Shown in pieces: positions 42,164-51,357 of a DNA stretch of 64,000 nucleotides. The notes beneath the pieces were generated by a model. The model ran no database searches, had not been told where the DNA came from, and saw only the letters and a program-made list of their open reading frames with translations. Made by a program: the position numbers and the translations under genes. Every line of letters begins with the position of its first letter. Position 1 is the first letter of the stretch. This DNA comes from Thermoproteota archaeon (GTDB lineage: Archaea > Korarchaeota > Korarchaeia > Korarchaeales > Korarchaeaceae): positions 248,001-312,000 of the forward strand of contig JAOZGR010000001.1 in the NCBI GenBank assembly GCA_027491485.1, in the 5' to 3' direction.

Positions 42164-43685
42164 GCTCCTCTATAGGCACATTGCTGTTAAGAAATCTACT
42201 TATTTTTTCAGGAAGCCTGGTTATCGGAACTCTTATTTGCTTCATGGTGTCTCTATCTCTCATAGTTACTGTGTTATCCTCTAGAGTTTGGTGATCGACT
42301 GTGACGCATACTGGTGTTCCTATCTCATCCATCCTTCTGTACCTCCTCCCTATGCTACCAGATTCATCGTAGAAAGCAATGAATCCTTTCTCTATGAGTT
42401 CATTATAGATCTCCCTGGCCCTTTCTGGCAAACCATCCCTCCTTAACAGGGGGAAGACCCCTACTTCCACTGGCGCTAGATACCTAGGAAGTTGCAGCCA
42501 AGTTCTCTCCCCATCTTCCCTATAAGCTACCATTAATTCATGGAAAATGACCCTATCTAGCCCTATTGATGGCTCATAGAGATGAGGCAGTACCTTCCTC
42601 GTCCCATCGTTGCTTTGGACGCTTAAGTCATTTCCAGAAACTTTCATATGGCCTGATAGGTCATAATCTGTCCTGTACGCATTATTTACGAGTTCAACCC
42701 ATCCTAGATCATCGGTATATATCTCTAGATCCCAGTGAGCTAGCGCATAGTGGGCTTTCTCGCCCTCAATTAGCTCCCTATACCTTAGCCTCTCGAGAGG
42801 GAATCCTAGGGCCTCGTTAAAGAATTTTTGATAGATAACTAACCAATATGTTATGAGTTTATTTATCGTGTAGCCCGTCTCCAGACCCTCTCTAGCTGTC
42901 ATCTCTACTATCTTGCCAGTCTCTCTATCTTCTCTCCTGAGGAATCTGAGCTTATAGTCTAGTAAAGGTTCCAATCTATCCTCATATACTTCGTCTGGAT
43001 CTTCTGGGTCAAAGAATATATGAACCTCCAGTTGTTGGAACTCTCTCATCCTTATCAGCGCCCTTCTAGGTGAGATCTCATTCCTAAACACTCTCCCAAT
43101 CTGAGCGAGAGCGAAGGGAAGTTTACCCCTCATAACCATGAACGATTTCCTAAACTCTACTACGCTACCCTGCGTTGTCTCAGGTCTTAGTGCAGCATTA
43201 GGTTCATCCGTTTCCGCTCCTACTGATATGGTGAACATCAGATTGAACTTCTTGATATCGGTCCAGTTTAGTGCACCACACTTGGGGCACTTTATCTCGT
43301 TATCATAGATTAGCTTAAGGAGACTATCGTCAGACAATCCCTCTAGGTTCTCAGTAATTCCTAATTCCTCTTCTATTAGCTTATCTACCCTAAATCTAGA
43401 GTGACACCTCCTGCATTCCACTAGCTTATCAAAGAAGTGTTCTAGGTGTCCTGAAGCTTCAAATACCTTTAATGGTAGTACATTAGGTGTTTCTATCTCA
43501 TGGACTCCCTCTGGGATTATTATCTTCCTTCTCCATAAGGATACTATTTTCTCCTTCATTCTAAGGCCCAGTGGTCCATATACATAGAAACCTGCGGGAG
43601 CTCCCGCGTATATGTCTCTAGATGAGGGCCAGAAGAACCCCCTCCTCGTTGCTAAGTCTACTACTTTATCATATATACCCTTCAT
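42153..43685 (-). CDS. glyS: Glycyl-tRNA synthetase, archaeal type
   Basis: The 510-residue class II enzyme has the family layout: N-terminal RRGFFWPSSRDIYAGAPAGFYVYGPLG, motif 2 region IGRVFRNEISPRRALIRMREFQQ, and motif 3 PSIGLDRVI. A CRRC and CPKC zinc pair sits in an insertion (C at about 90-145), and the C-terminal anticodon domain has RYRRMDEIGTP. It completes the Sec61-beta/MazG/PRT operon, overlapping the phosphoribosyltransferase gene by 17 nt. Confidence 0.96.
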   Translation of the reverse strand: MKGIYDKVVDLATRRGFFWPSSRDIYAGAPAGFYVYGPLGLRMKEKIVSLWRRKIIIPEGVHEIETPNVLPLKVFEASGHLEHFFDKLVECRRCHSRFRVDKLIEEELGITENLEGLSDDSLLKLIYDNEIKCPKCGALNWTDIKKFNLMFTISVGAETDEPNAALRPETTQGSVVEFRKSFMVMRGKLPFALAQIGRVFRNEISPRRALIRMREFQQLEVHIFFDPEDPDEVYEDRLEPLLDYKLRFLRREDRETGKIVEMTAREGLETGYTINKLITYWLVIYQKFFNEALGFPLERLRYRELIEGEKAHYALAHWDLEIYTDDLGWVELVNNAYRTDYDLSGHMKVSGNDLSVQSNDGTRKVLPHLYEPSIGLDRVIFHELMVAYREDGERTWLQLPRYLAPVEVGVFPLLRRDGLPERAREIYNELIEKGFIAFYDESGSIGRRYRRMDEIGTPVCVTVDHQTLEDNTVTMRDRDTMKQIRVPITRLPEKISRFLNSNVPIEELID

Positions 43686-44247
43686 TTTCGATAACCCACC
43701 TTATAACTTCCTCAGGAACCCCTACTTCCTTAAGCATATCAACTATATCTTCATGCGTCTTACCTTCCTCTGGGAACTTTTTGAAGAAGTACCTTACAGT
43801 TTCGGCATATTCCCAGAAGTATATGACCCATGCATCTGTTTTCTCATGGTAGAAATCCGGTTCTATTTTACTCCAAGGTTTGTAGTGCATGGTCGCTACT
43901 TTCACTTCAGAAGCTCCTCTTTCAAGTATATGTTCTTTAGCGACTATTAGGCTCTCACCAGTATCAGCTACATCGTCCACTAACAGAACTCTTTTTCCGT
44001 CTACCCTAGTGGGAAGTGGCTCGACGACTAAAGCGCGCTCCTTTACCTCAAGTGCATCATAGTGGATAACCCTTATGCTCCTTATATCTCTCACATCCAA
44101 AAAATCGCTAAGCAACCTAGCTATTACCACTCCTCCTCGAAGAATGGCTACTATAGTGTCCGGTTGAAAACCCGAAGCTCTTATCTTATCTGCAAGGTCC
44201 TTTGCTGATACCAGGGCTTCTTCAGGGCTTACATGAAGGAATTCCAT
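43669..44247 (-). CDS. Phosphoribosyltransferase (purine PRT-like)
   Basis: The 192-residue protein has the PRPP-binding motif VLLVDDVADTGESL and an N-terminal ILRGGVVIARLLSDFL, as in archaeal hypoxanthine/xanthine/guanine phosphoribosyltransferases. The flexible YYPHDPW-equivalent segment is modified, so the base specificity is not clear. ATG 44247 follows GAGGTGTGAGC closely and is preferred to ATG 44265. The MazG stop is 2 nt upstream. Confidence 0.85.
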   Translation of the reverse strand: MEFLHVSPEEALVSAKDLADKIRASGFQPDTIVAILRGGVVIARLLSDFLDVRDIRSIRVIHYDALEVKERALVVEPLPTRVDGKRVLLVDDVADTGESLIVAKEHILERGASEVKVATMHYKPWSKIEPDFYHEKTDAWVIYFWEYAETVRYFFKKFPEEGKTHEDIVDMLKEVGVPEEVIRWVIENEGYI

Positions 44248-44249
44248 GC

Positions 44250-44546
44250 TCACACCTCTGGACATTTACAAGGAATTGACCTACACTTAGGACAGCCTTC
44301 ACCATATCTATTAATGAAAGCATCCTCCAAATCAACTGAAATAAGATCCGATAAGCTTAAGAGCCAGGCCAGCACATCAGCAAGTTCTTCTCTTAGGTTA
44401 TCTACATTATTAGTCCTGAGTGCGTGGAACAGCTCTCCTAGTTCTTCCCCTAAATGTAAAGCTGTCTTGACAACACCTCTTTTCCTATCTCTCTCCCCGT
44501 ATATCTCCCTAATCAGTTTTTGTGCCTCAGAGATCCTCATTGGCAT
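44250..44546 (-). CDS. MazG-like nucleotide pyrophosphohydrolase with C-terminal zinc-like motif
   Basis: The 98-residue all-alpha NTP pyrophosphatase has EELGEL (metal-binding glutamates), LREELADVLAWLLSL and a following Asp-rich helix. A C-terminal CPKCRSIPCKC adds a small metal-binding extension. MazG-type proteins clear non-canonical NTPs. It sits between Sec61-beta (4 nt upstream) and the phosphoribosyltransferase in one operon. ATG 44540 is an alternative start. Confidence 0.85.
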   Translation of the reverse strand: MPMRISEAQKLIREIYGERDRKRGVVKTALHLGEELGELFHALRTNNVDNLREELADVLAWLLSLSDLISVDLEDAFINRYGEGCPKCRSIPCKCPEV

Positions 44547-44550
44547 TACC

Positions 44551-44709
44551 TTACAAGAGGTGTAGGGCTATTACCGCGATTCCAGTTATCACTGAGAGGA
44601 ATACGGGGAACCATTTAGGGACTTTAAGCCCACCAGCCTCCTCTGTACTGAATGTTAGTATACCAGCAACGGACATGGGCATGAAGCTCTTGTCCCTCTT
44701 CTTTGGCAT
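44551..44709 (-). CDS. secG: Preprotein translocase Sec61-beta (SecG) subunit
   Basis: The 52-residue protein begins MPKKRDKSFMPMSVAGI and has a short Gly-rich segment (FSTEEAGGLKVPKWFPV) followed by one C-terminal transmembrane helix (FLSVITGIAVIALHLL). This is the standard size and topology of archaeal Sec61-beta, which associates with SecY/SecE at the membrane. It is preceded by a 48-nt divergent gap and starts the operon with MazG, PRT and GlyRS. Confidence 0.92.
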   Translation of the reverse strand: MPKKRDKSFMPMSVAGILTFSTEEAGGLKVPKWFPVFLSVITGIAVIALHLL

Positions 44710-44757
44710 AATGCTCCCCTGATGATATGACCTATACTAATAAATTTGTAGTGGTCT

Positions 44758-45693
44758 GTGAAGTGGATGAGAGTAAGGCTTGGAAATGGGATAGAACTAA
44801 ATTGCGGAGAAAAAATCTTACTTGACCCCATTAAAACTCAAGCAGATATACCTTCTTTAATCTCTCATGCCCATTCTGACCACGTGCCAAGAGATATAAG
44901 AAACCCTAAGGGGAAAATTTATGCTACGGAGGGAACTGCCTCTATTTTAAGGTCTAGATATGGTGCTGATAATGTAGAAGTAGTGCATTACGGTGAGAGA
45001 ATAGGTTTTGGCGCAGTTGATGTATATCCTTATCCTGCCGGGCACATATTTGGATCCTCCGGCTTCCTAATAATTTGTGATGGTACCTCCCTATTCTATA
45101 CTGGAGATACCAACCCCTATGGAGGACTTACTGTGGAAAGCCCAGCTAGGATTCCTGAGGTGGATGTCCTGATATTAGAGTCTACATATGGGAACCCTAG
45201 ATACCGTTTCCCCGATCCTCAGAGAATCAGAATTCATATAGCTAAGTGGGCCGTGGAGGAGGTTTCCTGTGGGAGATCTCCAGTCATAGAAGCATATCTA
45301 GTGGGTAAATCCCAAGAGGTAATTGCTCTTCTCAATAGATATACCAATCTAGAGGTAGTGGTCTCTGAACCGGTAGCCAGGGTCAGCGAGGCGTTCAGGA
45401 AGAAGTTCAACTTAAAATTCACTAGGCATAGTAATGGGCCTCATGTCTTAGTCACACATAGAGCTGCAGGAGAGAACAAGGCAAGAGTGACTGGTTGGGC
45501 TCTGTTTTCTAGGAGGAGAGGGGACTTCCCCCTTAGTGCCCACGCTGATTTTGATGGTCTGGTGAATATAGTAGTGAGTTCTAGTCCTAATAAGATACTT
45601 ACAGTCTATGGCTTCAAGAGAGAACTGGCTAATTGGTTAAAAAAATGGGGATTGGACGCGCAACCTCTAGGAGGAAACTGGGTAGAATTATGA
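44758..45693 (+). CDS. Beta-lactamase-fold metal-dependent hydrolase (exonuclease-like)
   Basis: The 311-residue protein has the metallo-beta-lactamase motif HAHSDH at 37-42, GHIFGSSG, FYTGDTNP and a C-terminal SAHADFDGL, the pattern of beta-CASP-related or mRNA 3'-end-processing-like nucleases and of archaeal exonuclease-type proteins. The catalytic metal ligands are therefore present. Its substrate is unknown; nucleic acid is likely. The gene starts at GTG 44758, or ATG 44767. It overlaps the Lrp gene by 6 nt. Confidence 0.75.
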   Translation: MKWMRVRLGNGIELNCGEKILLDPIKTQADIPSLISHAHSDHVPRDIRNPKGKIYATEGTASILRSRYGADNVEVVHYGERIGFGAVDVYPYPAGHIFGSSGFLIICDGTSLFYTGDTNPYGGLTVESPARIPEVDVLILESTYGNPRYRFPDPQRIRIHIAKWAVEEVSCGRSPVIEAYLVGKSQEVIALLNRYTNLEVVVSEPVARVSEAFRKKFNLKFTRHSNGPHVLVTHRAAGENKARVTGWALFSRRRGDFPLSAHADFDGLVNIVVSSSPNKILTVYGFKRELANWLKKWGLDAQPLGGNWVEL

Positions 45694-46188
45694 CTTCTTC
45701 TTAGTAGTGATTCCGGGGATCTCGTCAGGTACGACTGACGGTCTCTCCTTAACGGTATCAAGTACGAGAGATGTGTTTGTGTCCCTTAGTCCTGGTATAC
45801 TCTGTATTTTCCTCAGTATGTTATTAAGTTCAGATTGGTTCCCAGCTATCACCTTGAGCACAACATCATACTGTCCTGTGATTTCATGTACCTCTAGTAC
45901 AGAGTTACCTAGGAGTTCTACTACTTTTCTTGAAACTTCTGAATGCTTGCCGGGCTCGGTCTCGAGGAGAATTATATATTTGTTTCCCTTGCCGAGTTTA
46001 GCGTGCTCAACGAGTGCTGTGTATCCCTTTATTATGCCAAGCTCTTCCAGCTTTCGCACTTTCTTCATCACACCAGCAGGACTCATACCCAGCTCTCTGG
46101 CTATTTGGGTATAGGTTACTCTCCCATTCTCCACAAGTTTCCTCAGTATCTCGATCTCTTTCGCAGTAATTCCTTTTACTCTAGGCAT
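45688..46188 (-). CDS. Lrp/AsnC-family transcriptional regulator
   Basis: The 166-residue protein has an N-terminal winged helix (ITAKEIEILRKLVENGRVTYTQIARELGMSPAGVMKKVRKLEELGIIKGY) and a C-terminal RAM (AsnC effector) domain with VHEITGQYDVVLKV. The family senses amino acids and forms octamers. Its targets are unknown; the divergent DUF2070 gene is a local candidate. ATG 46188 follows GGTGTTATCCT and is preferred over ATG 46203. Confidence 0.92.
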   Translation of the reverse strand: MPRVKGITAKEIEILRKLVENGRVTYTQIARELGMSPAGVMKKVRKLEELGIIKGYTALVEHAKLGKGNKYIILLETEPGKHSEVSRKVVELLGNSVLEVHEITGQYDVVLKVIAGNQSELNNILRKIQSIPGLRDTNTSLVLDTVKERPSVVPDEIPGITTKKKS

Positions 46189-46282
46189 AGGATAACACCC
46201 CACAGTGCCGTCCCATCATGGAGTCATATTACTGACTCCTTGTTTCGATTTGGTAGGTCAAGAAATAAAAAGTTTGCATTTT

Positions 46283-47980
46283 ATGGTGAGAGGTGTTATA
46301 GAAGTGCGGTATAATAATGCATTATGTGTTGCTACCGAGAGTACTAAAGAACTCTTCACACTTCCTGGGATCTACACCGCTCTATCTTCCATAATATTAG
46401 CTATCTTATTGCCTATAATCTGGATGGAATCATGGAAAATGGGATATAAGGTTTTGAGTTATCTAGAGATTACCGCCTTTCTTACAGTAGCGAACTTCCT
46501 CCTCCTTTGGAGGAGTGCCCCTTATCTTACGATAAGAAGGACCTTGTGGGCATGCTTCTTTATACTACTCCCATTAGCCCTTGGATCTTTTTTAGAGCCA
46601 CTAGAAGTACCATACATATCATTTTCCTATACATCCGTTCTCCTGAACTCCCTGATATCTTGGTCTCTTGGAGATGATTTGAGGTCTGAGATTAACCCTC
46701 TAGTATCAACATCATTAATAGTTCTTTTTAGTGGTAAATTCATGATGTTCTCGTTAGTTTCCTCACTAACAGGAATTCTTTCGGCTTATCTAGTGAGTAA
46801 AGTCATAGAAAAGCTCTCATACCCAATTATAGGGCTGAAGGGTTTTGATAGTGTGAGAGCCCTGGCTGAGCTAGTTCTTGAAAGTAAGGAAAGCCGCTTA
46901 GAGGAGTCTGTAGAAGAGAGGGGTATAGAAGGTGTGATATCATATGACATCTTACAGCTAGGAAGATATATACTCATAACAGCAGATCTTCATCCCGGGC
47001 CTTTCAAGATAGGAAGTTTTAATGCCCCTGCAGAGATCCTACATAATTTAGAGTCTAGGGGGTTATACCCCTTATTCTTGAAAAGGGGATGCTCTCACGA
47101 GAGGAATTTAGCATCAAGACGTTATTTGAGGGAATTTATAGATCACATCTCCAGAGAAATCACGGGAACGAAACCTTGTTGCATTGGAGAACCCATCCAC
47201 AGAAGCACAGGAAGCTTTGAGATAACTGCACAGAGAATTGGCGATACCATCCTCTTTGCTGTATCTGGAAGACCTTTAGGAAGCTTTGAGGATATCCCCC
47301 ATGAAATAGAAGAGCTGGTCGAGGATAAGTTAGGTTTTCCGGTATCTGTGATCGATAGACATGATTCCATAGAGAAGGATCACTACCAGATAGCACTCCC
47401 TAGTACGGAAATAGGTAAGGAGCTTGTGAATTCGTTAGTGGAATTGGGAAAGGAAGCCTTGGCCGGAAAATGCCAGAATCTAGTAAGGGTAGGATATTCC
47501 TATGGACATACCAACTGGCCAAGTCTAGGAGCCGGGGGGGTAAGGGTCCTAAGCATCTCTACTGACAATTGGTCCATTTCCTATGTCTCTATAGACGGTA
47601 ACAATATGTTACCTTTACTGAGAGATGAGATCGTTAGACTGGCTCCCAAGGAAACAACCGTCGTGATCGCAACAACTGATACACACGAGGTCCTCTCTAC
47701 GAAGATTACCTTCAATCCAGTTGGGGTTGAATGTGACGATAATGAGGAATGTATAAGGCAATATGCTAGCTACATCTCCGAATTGATTAGAAGCTCTTTA
47801 GAGAATCAGATCGATGTCAAAGAACCTAGGTACCTAAGGGGGAGGAAGGAGGTTAAGTTCATGGGTGAGGAGCTAATGATGGGATTAACTCTGCTAATGA
47901 AGTTCGGTGCGATGTCTAGATATCTACTATCCTTAGCCTTGCTACCACAGGTCGTGTTTCTCCTACTCTCCATAATTTAG
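46283..47980 (+). CDS. DUF2070 archaeal membrane protein
   Basis: The protein of about 565 residues has an N-terminal block of six or so hydrophobic helices, then a large soluble domain with the family landmarks ADLHPGPFKIGSFNAP, GCSHERNL, GRPLGSFEDIPHEIEE and GADIIIATDTHEV-like TTDTHEVLS. A final C-terminal transmembrane helix follows. DUF2070 is restricted to archaea and its function is unknown. The starts are ambiguous: ATG 46283 is used here, but GTG 46304 with AGAGGTG 8 nt upstream is also possible. A TATA-like GAAATAAAAAGT lies at about 46260-46271. Confidence 0.78.
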   Translation: MVRGVIEVRYNNALCVATESTKELFTLPGIYTALSSIILAILLPIIWMESWKMGYKVLSYLEITAFLTVANFLLLWRSAPYLTIRRTLWACFFILLPLALGSFLEPLEVPYISFSYTSVLLNSLISWSLGDDLRSEINPLVSTSLIVLFSGKFMMFSLVSSLTGILSAYLVSKVIEKLSYPIIGLKGFDSVRALAELVLESKESRLEESVEERGIEGVISYDILQLGRYILITADLHPGPFKIGSFNAPAEILHNLESRGLYPLFLKRGCSHERNLASRRYLREFIDHISREITGTKPCCIGEPIHRSTGSFEITAQRIGDTILFAVSGRPLGSFEDIPHEIEELVEDKLGFPVSVIDRHDSIEKDHYQIALPSTEIGKELVNSLVELGKEALAGKCQNLVRVGYSYGHTNWPSLGAGGVRVLSISTDNWSISYVSIDGNNMLPLLRDEIVRLAPKETTVVIATTDTHEVLSTKITFNPVGVECDDNEECIRQYASYISELIRSSLENQIDVKEPRYLRGRKEVKFMGEELMMGLTLLMKFGAMSRYLLSLALLPQVVFLLLSII

Positions 47981-48046
47981 GGGTTAGTTAGTGCAGCACA
48001 GATACCTTCGAAAATGTTTATCTATTGAACCATGCCTCCATACATC

Positions 48047-48120
48047 GGGCCCGTAGCTCAGCATGGAAGAGCACCCGGCTTTTAACCGGGGGGTCGCGGG
48101 TTCAAATCCCGCCGGGCCCG
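48047..48120 (+). tRNA. tRNA-Lys (anticodon UUU)
   Basis: The 7-bp acceptor stem GGGCCCG/CGGGCCC is perfect, and the D arm GTAGCTCA...GAGC, the anticodon arm CCCGG-CTTTTAA-CCGGG and the T arm GCGGGTTCAAATCCCGC are all intact. The anticodon is TTT, for lysine. No intron is present and no CCA is encoded. A TATA-like AAAATGTTTATC lies about 25 bp upstream. The next protein gene begins 21 nt downstream. Confidence 0.95.
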
Positions 48121-48140
48121 CTATTAAGAGGTGTGCTGGT

Positions 48141-48533
48141 ATGAAGAAAGAGAATCTAACGATAGAGATGGCAAATAGCCTCATACACATGGCTGAGCAG
48201 GTACTCAGAGAGGGAAATGTAGAAAAATACCTCCATACAATTAGAGAATCCATGATAACATCGCTGAAGGTGGGCCTATATAAGTTGGGCCTCAGGCCTC
48301 TTTATGAGAATACTCACCGCTTATACCTCCAGATACCGTACATATATAGACCTTCCGTAGGAGAGCCGGAGCTAGAGGAATTTGAGTTTAAATATGGGAT
48401 AATTACCTCGGATCTGACTAAATCGATTCCAGTAGATGAGAGATTCCTCAATGCTAGCAGGGAGTTAGCTGAAAGGATCTACCTTTGGGCCGAATCCATA
48501 GTAAAAGCATGTGGCAGGAAATGGAAAAAGTGA
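48141..48533 (+). CDS. Uncharacterised alpha-helical protein (possible HEPN-like)
   Basis: The 130-residue protein is mostly helical, with a basic-rich helix pair around IRESMITSLKVGLYKLGLRP and another helix at the C-terminus. This vaguely resembles HEPN nucleic-acid-binding domains, but the RxxxxH catalytic motif is not seen. ATG 48141 follows GAGGTG by 7 nt. The longer open frame from 48063 runs across the tRNA and is not coding. Confidence 0.6.
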   Translation: MKKENLTIEMANSLIHMAEQVLREGNVEKYLHTIRESMITSLKVGLYKLGLRPLYENTHRLYLQIPYIYRPSVGEPELEEFEFKYGIITSDLTKSIPVDERFLNASRELAERIYLWAESIVKACGRKWKK

Positions 48534-48557
48534 GGGAAATTAACTTACCTCGCCTGG

Positions 48558-49772
48558 TCATTCAAATCTAAGTGCCTTAGCAGGTTCTAGCTTTGCTGCC
48601 TGCATTGACGGAGGTAATGCTCCTATTGCAGTGATTATCAGGGTCGCCGCTGCTATAGCAAAGGCGTGTTCAGGTAGAAGCACCGGATTTATGGACATGG
48701 AAAGGGCAGCAGCATGACCGGGGCCTGACACCTGACCTCCCCCAAACAGCATAGCTAGGAGCACAGATGCTCCGTATCCCAGTACCATACCAGATATCGT
48801 TGCTATACTGCTCATTAGCAAGCCTTCAAATAAGAATGAGAGGGCTATATCCCTCCTAGAGGCTCCCATAGCCCTCATAACTCCAATTATTCTAGTTCTC
48901 TCCGTGACAGCAGTATACATTGCATTCATTATCCCAATGGAGGCTACTACAACCGTCATTGCCGCTATAGCCCCCAAGACAAGTAGTGACATATTTATCA
49001 CGGTATCCAGCTGCTTTTGCATGTCCTTCATCGCAATAGCTAGGGCAGTATCCCCATATTCATCATTAAGTTGGTCTAGGACATAATCCACGCTCTTCAC
49101 ATCTTCAGCTATGATAGCTAGCATCGTATACCTCCTCTCTCCAGTTAATCTAGTATATAGCTTGATCATGTAATCCAAGGGGGCTAGTACTGATCTATCA
49201 ACGTCGGCTGCTATAGAAGTTCCGTAGGGGGCAAGAATGCCTGATATTCGTGGTCTAGTAGTTAGGGTATTGGAGAAGGTGACCTTTACGTTAAGACCAA
49301 CTAAGGATTCTAGTTCCTCCGGTGATAGATCACTTAATAGCTTATATCCCAGAACTACTGCCTCTTCGTCAGAACTAGCAGGCCAGTCTCCATATTTGAT
49401 TTCTATATCTGGGAATACGTCCTCTATATAGTTCATGTCTACTCCCATTATTAGGTAAGTCTTTGATTTCCCAAATACCGTGATATTCACCGCTAACCTT
49501 ATCAGAGGCATTACAGTTTCTACTCCCTCCATATTCCTTATCTTATTGACATCTACGTCGTCAAACGTGACCTCCCTTGGTATGAGGTATATTAGCCTCA
49601 TACTACTACCCTTGAAGATGTCCTTTATGGCTAGTCCGTAGCCTGTGGCAAACGATATTACTGCTGTTAAGGTCAAGACCCCTAAGAATATCCCAAGTAG
49701 GGTAAGAGTAGCCCTCCTTTTCCTACTCATCATAGCCTTGAAAGAGAAGAGGGCTATGTCACGGAACCTCAA
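48558..49772 (-). CDS. ABC transporter permease, MacB/FtsX type
   Basis: The 404-residue protein has an N-terminal transmembrane helix (RKRRATLTLLGIFLGVLTLTAVISFATGYG), a large extracytoplasmic MacB-PCD-like domain, and three C-terminal helices typical of FtsX-family permeases. It forms a complex with the ATPase two genes upstream. Such MacB-like exporters move macromolecules or lipids and need no transport channel of the classical type. It overlaps the surface-protein gene by 14 nt. Confidence 0.87.
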   Translation of the reverse strand: MRFRDIALFSFKAMMSRKRRATLTLLGIFLGVLTLTAVISFATGYGLAIKDIFKGSSMRLIYLIPREVTFDDVDVNKIRNMEGVETVMPLIRLAVNITVFGKSKTYLIMGVDMNYIEDVFPDIEIKYGDWPASSDEEAVVLGYKLLSDLSPEELESLVGLNVKVTFSNTLTTRPRISGILAPYGTSIAADVDRSVLAPLDYMIKLYTRLTGERRYTMLAIIAEDVKSVDYVLDQLNDEYGDTALAIAMKDMQKQLDTVINMSLLVLGAIAAMTVVVASIGIMNAMYTAVTERTRIIGVMRAMGASRRDIALSFLFEGLLMSSIATISGMVLGYGASVLLAMLFGGGQVSGPGHAAALSMSINPVLLPEHAFAIAAATLIITAIGALPPSMQAAKLEPAKALRFE

Positions 49773-51357
49773 CTTCTGACCTCCTACCGAATATTACCTT
49801 CCCAAGCACTAAACCGACTATTATACCAGCTATAGCCCAGACGATAGCTTGTTGTATCCCTATCTCAATACTTTCCTGCTTAGGCTGTGTTTTGGCTGCT
49901 GAAATTCCTTCCACAGATACCTCTCTCCTCGATTCTTTCCAGTTTTCTGGAGATGCCAGGTATTTCACCACTACCCTCAGCTTAGCAGGTAGATTACTGC
50001 CGTCAGCTTTACATGAAATCGAGAAGCCGGTACTCTCACCATCATCCAGTTCTCCCAAGTAGGTAGAAGATCCTGCACAAGGTCCAAGTTCTACGGTCAC
50101 ATTTATGTTATCAGCCGCTCTGTTCCCGACATTAGCTAGAGTACCCTTGATCCTCACTCTTTCATTACTATAGACGGCCTCCAGCGAAGTTATCACCACC
50201 CTAGCCTCTTCTATCCTCCCAAAACCTACCTCCGTATTTAGCTGCTTTGTAACATCTTCACTATCTTCTTTCTCCATATAAGTGAACTGCAGATTTAGTA
50301 GGTATGACTTCGCATCCTCCGAGGGTAGGAGCCTGATTTTTAGCGTTCGAGAATCTCCGATGCCTAAGTCCCCGAGATCAAAAAGACTCGGACCTAGTAC
50401 GGTAATATCCTTAGACGAAAGTTGTAGCTTTACTTTCCGCGCTATCTCGTCTCCGACGTTCTTGATAGTCAGTGTCACCTCGTTAGATATGCCTGCATTG
50501 AGCATGTATTTGTCTGAAAGAACCACGATGCTGGGTGAGGCTTCCTCTTCCTCATTCTTCTCTAGCAAGGGTACTGTGAAGACCTTAGATATACTCAATT
50601 CCCTTCCTCCTGACATGTAATAAACTACAATAGCCACTTTGTCAGAGTCTTGATCGACATTCTCATCCACATAAGCACCAATGTCATATCTTAGGATACC
50701 TCTAGTCGGTAACAGGGTGCCCTGTTGTATTGATGGATTGAGTATCCGGATTATGGATGAGCTTAGCTGTATAGACGATATTTTGATATCTTCCACCCCG
50801 TTATTCCTTATAGAGAGGTGTAAAACCGTTGATTCTCCCTTAATGCACTTCCCATAGAAATTAATCTCTAAGGAAGACTTGCCCTTTACCTCTAAGCTGA
50901 AGCTAAATGTGTTATGCCCTTTTCCTACTACATCCCCATCTTCATCAAGTATCTCATAGCTGAGGTTCATAGAGAAGAGGTATCGATCCGGGGGAGTCTG
51001 TGTAGGTACCTCTACATTGAATAGAAGATAGAAGCCTTCTCCATCCTCAAATCGATCCTTGCCAAACTGGAGTCCTGGAATTATTCTCTCCTCTTGACCG
51101 CCATTTGGGTTTTTTAGAGGCGAAGGGATCTCCAGAACTGCTTCTATTGGCCTTAAAGTATGGTTCTCCTCCACACTCACTTTAAAGAAGACAATGAGAG
51201 GAACTATACCATCTCCGGAGTGTACTGTAATAGCTTCGGTCTGAGTACCCCACCTATAATCCACCAAAGAAACCCCTCTCCGCGCCATGGCCAGTTGAGA
51301 TGGGGTTAGCAGTAAAAGACATAGAAGGCTTAAGATTAGAACATCACGCCTTGACAC
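49759..51357 (-). CDS. Secreted CARDB-type repeat protein of an ABC operon (COG1361-like)
   Basis: The 532-residue protein starts with a signal peptide (VLILSLLCLLLLTPSQLAMARR), then carries several 90-100-residue beta-sandwich segments with CARDB/NEW3-like hallmarks (LTIKNVGDEIARKVKLQLSS, LANVGNRAADNINVTVEL). One C-terminal transmembrane helix follows, ending in a short charged tail. In archaea this architecture is regularly encoded between a MacB-like ATPase and permease, and it probably acts as an external adaptor. It overlaps both neighbours. Confidence 0.8.
   Translation of the reverse strand: MSRRDVLILSLLCLLLLTPSQLAMARRGVSLVDYRWGTQTEAITVHSGDGIVPLIVFFKVSVEENHTLRPIEAVLEIPSPLKNPNGGQEERIIPGLQFGKDRFEDGEGFYLLFNVEVPTQTPPDRYLFSMNLSYEILDEDGDVVGKGHNTFSFSLEVKGKSSLEINFYGKCIKGESTVLHLSIRNNGVEDIKISSIQLSSSIIRILNPSIQQGTLLPTRGILRYDIGAYVDENVDQDSDKVAIVVYYMSGGRELSISKVFTVPLLEKNEEEEASPSIVVLSDKYMLNAGISNEVTLTIKNVGDEIARKVKLQLSSKDITVLGPSLFDLGDLGIGDSRTLKIRLLPSEDAKSYLLNLQFTYMEKEDSEDVTKQLNTEVGFGRIEEARVVITSLEAVYSNERVRIKGTLANVGNRAADNINVTVELGPCAGSSTYLGELDDGESTGFSISCKADGSNLPAKLRVVVKYLASPENWKESRREVSVEGISAAKTQPKQESIEIGIQQAIVWAIAGIIVGLVLGKVIFGRRSEVEVP

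Noticed and set aside
47291-47302. Minus-strand ATGGGGGATATC resembling the MGDLV leader
   Set aside because: It is antisense within the DUF2070 gene, has no GGGGGTGT site and no stop after seven codons, so it is a chance match.
48063-48140. ORF running through tRNA-Lys into the 48141 gene
   Set aside because: The segment is the tRNA sequence itself; a ribosome-binding site and ATG at 48141 give the real start.
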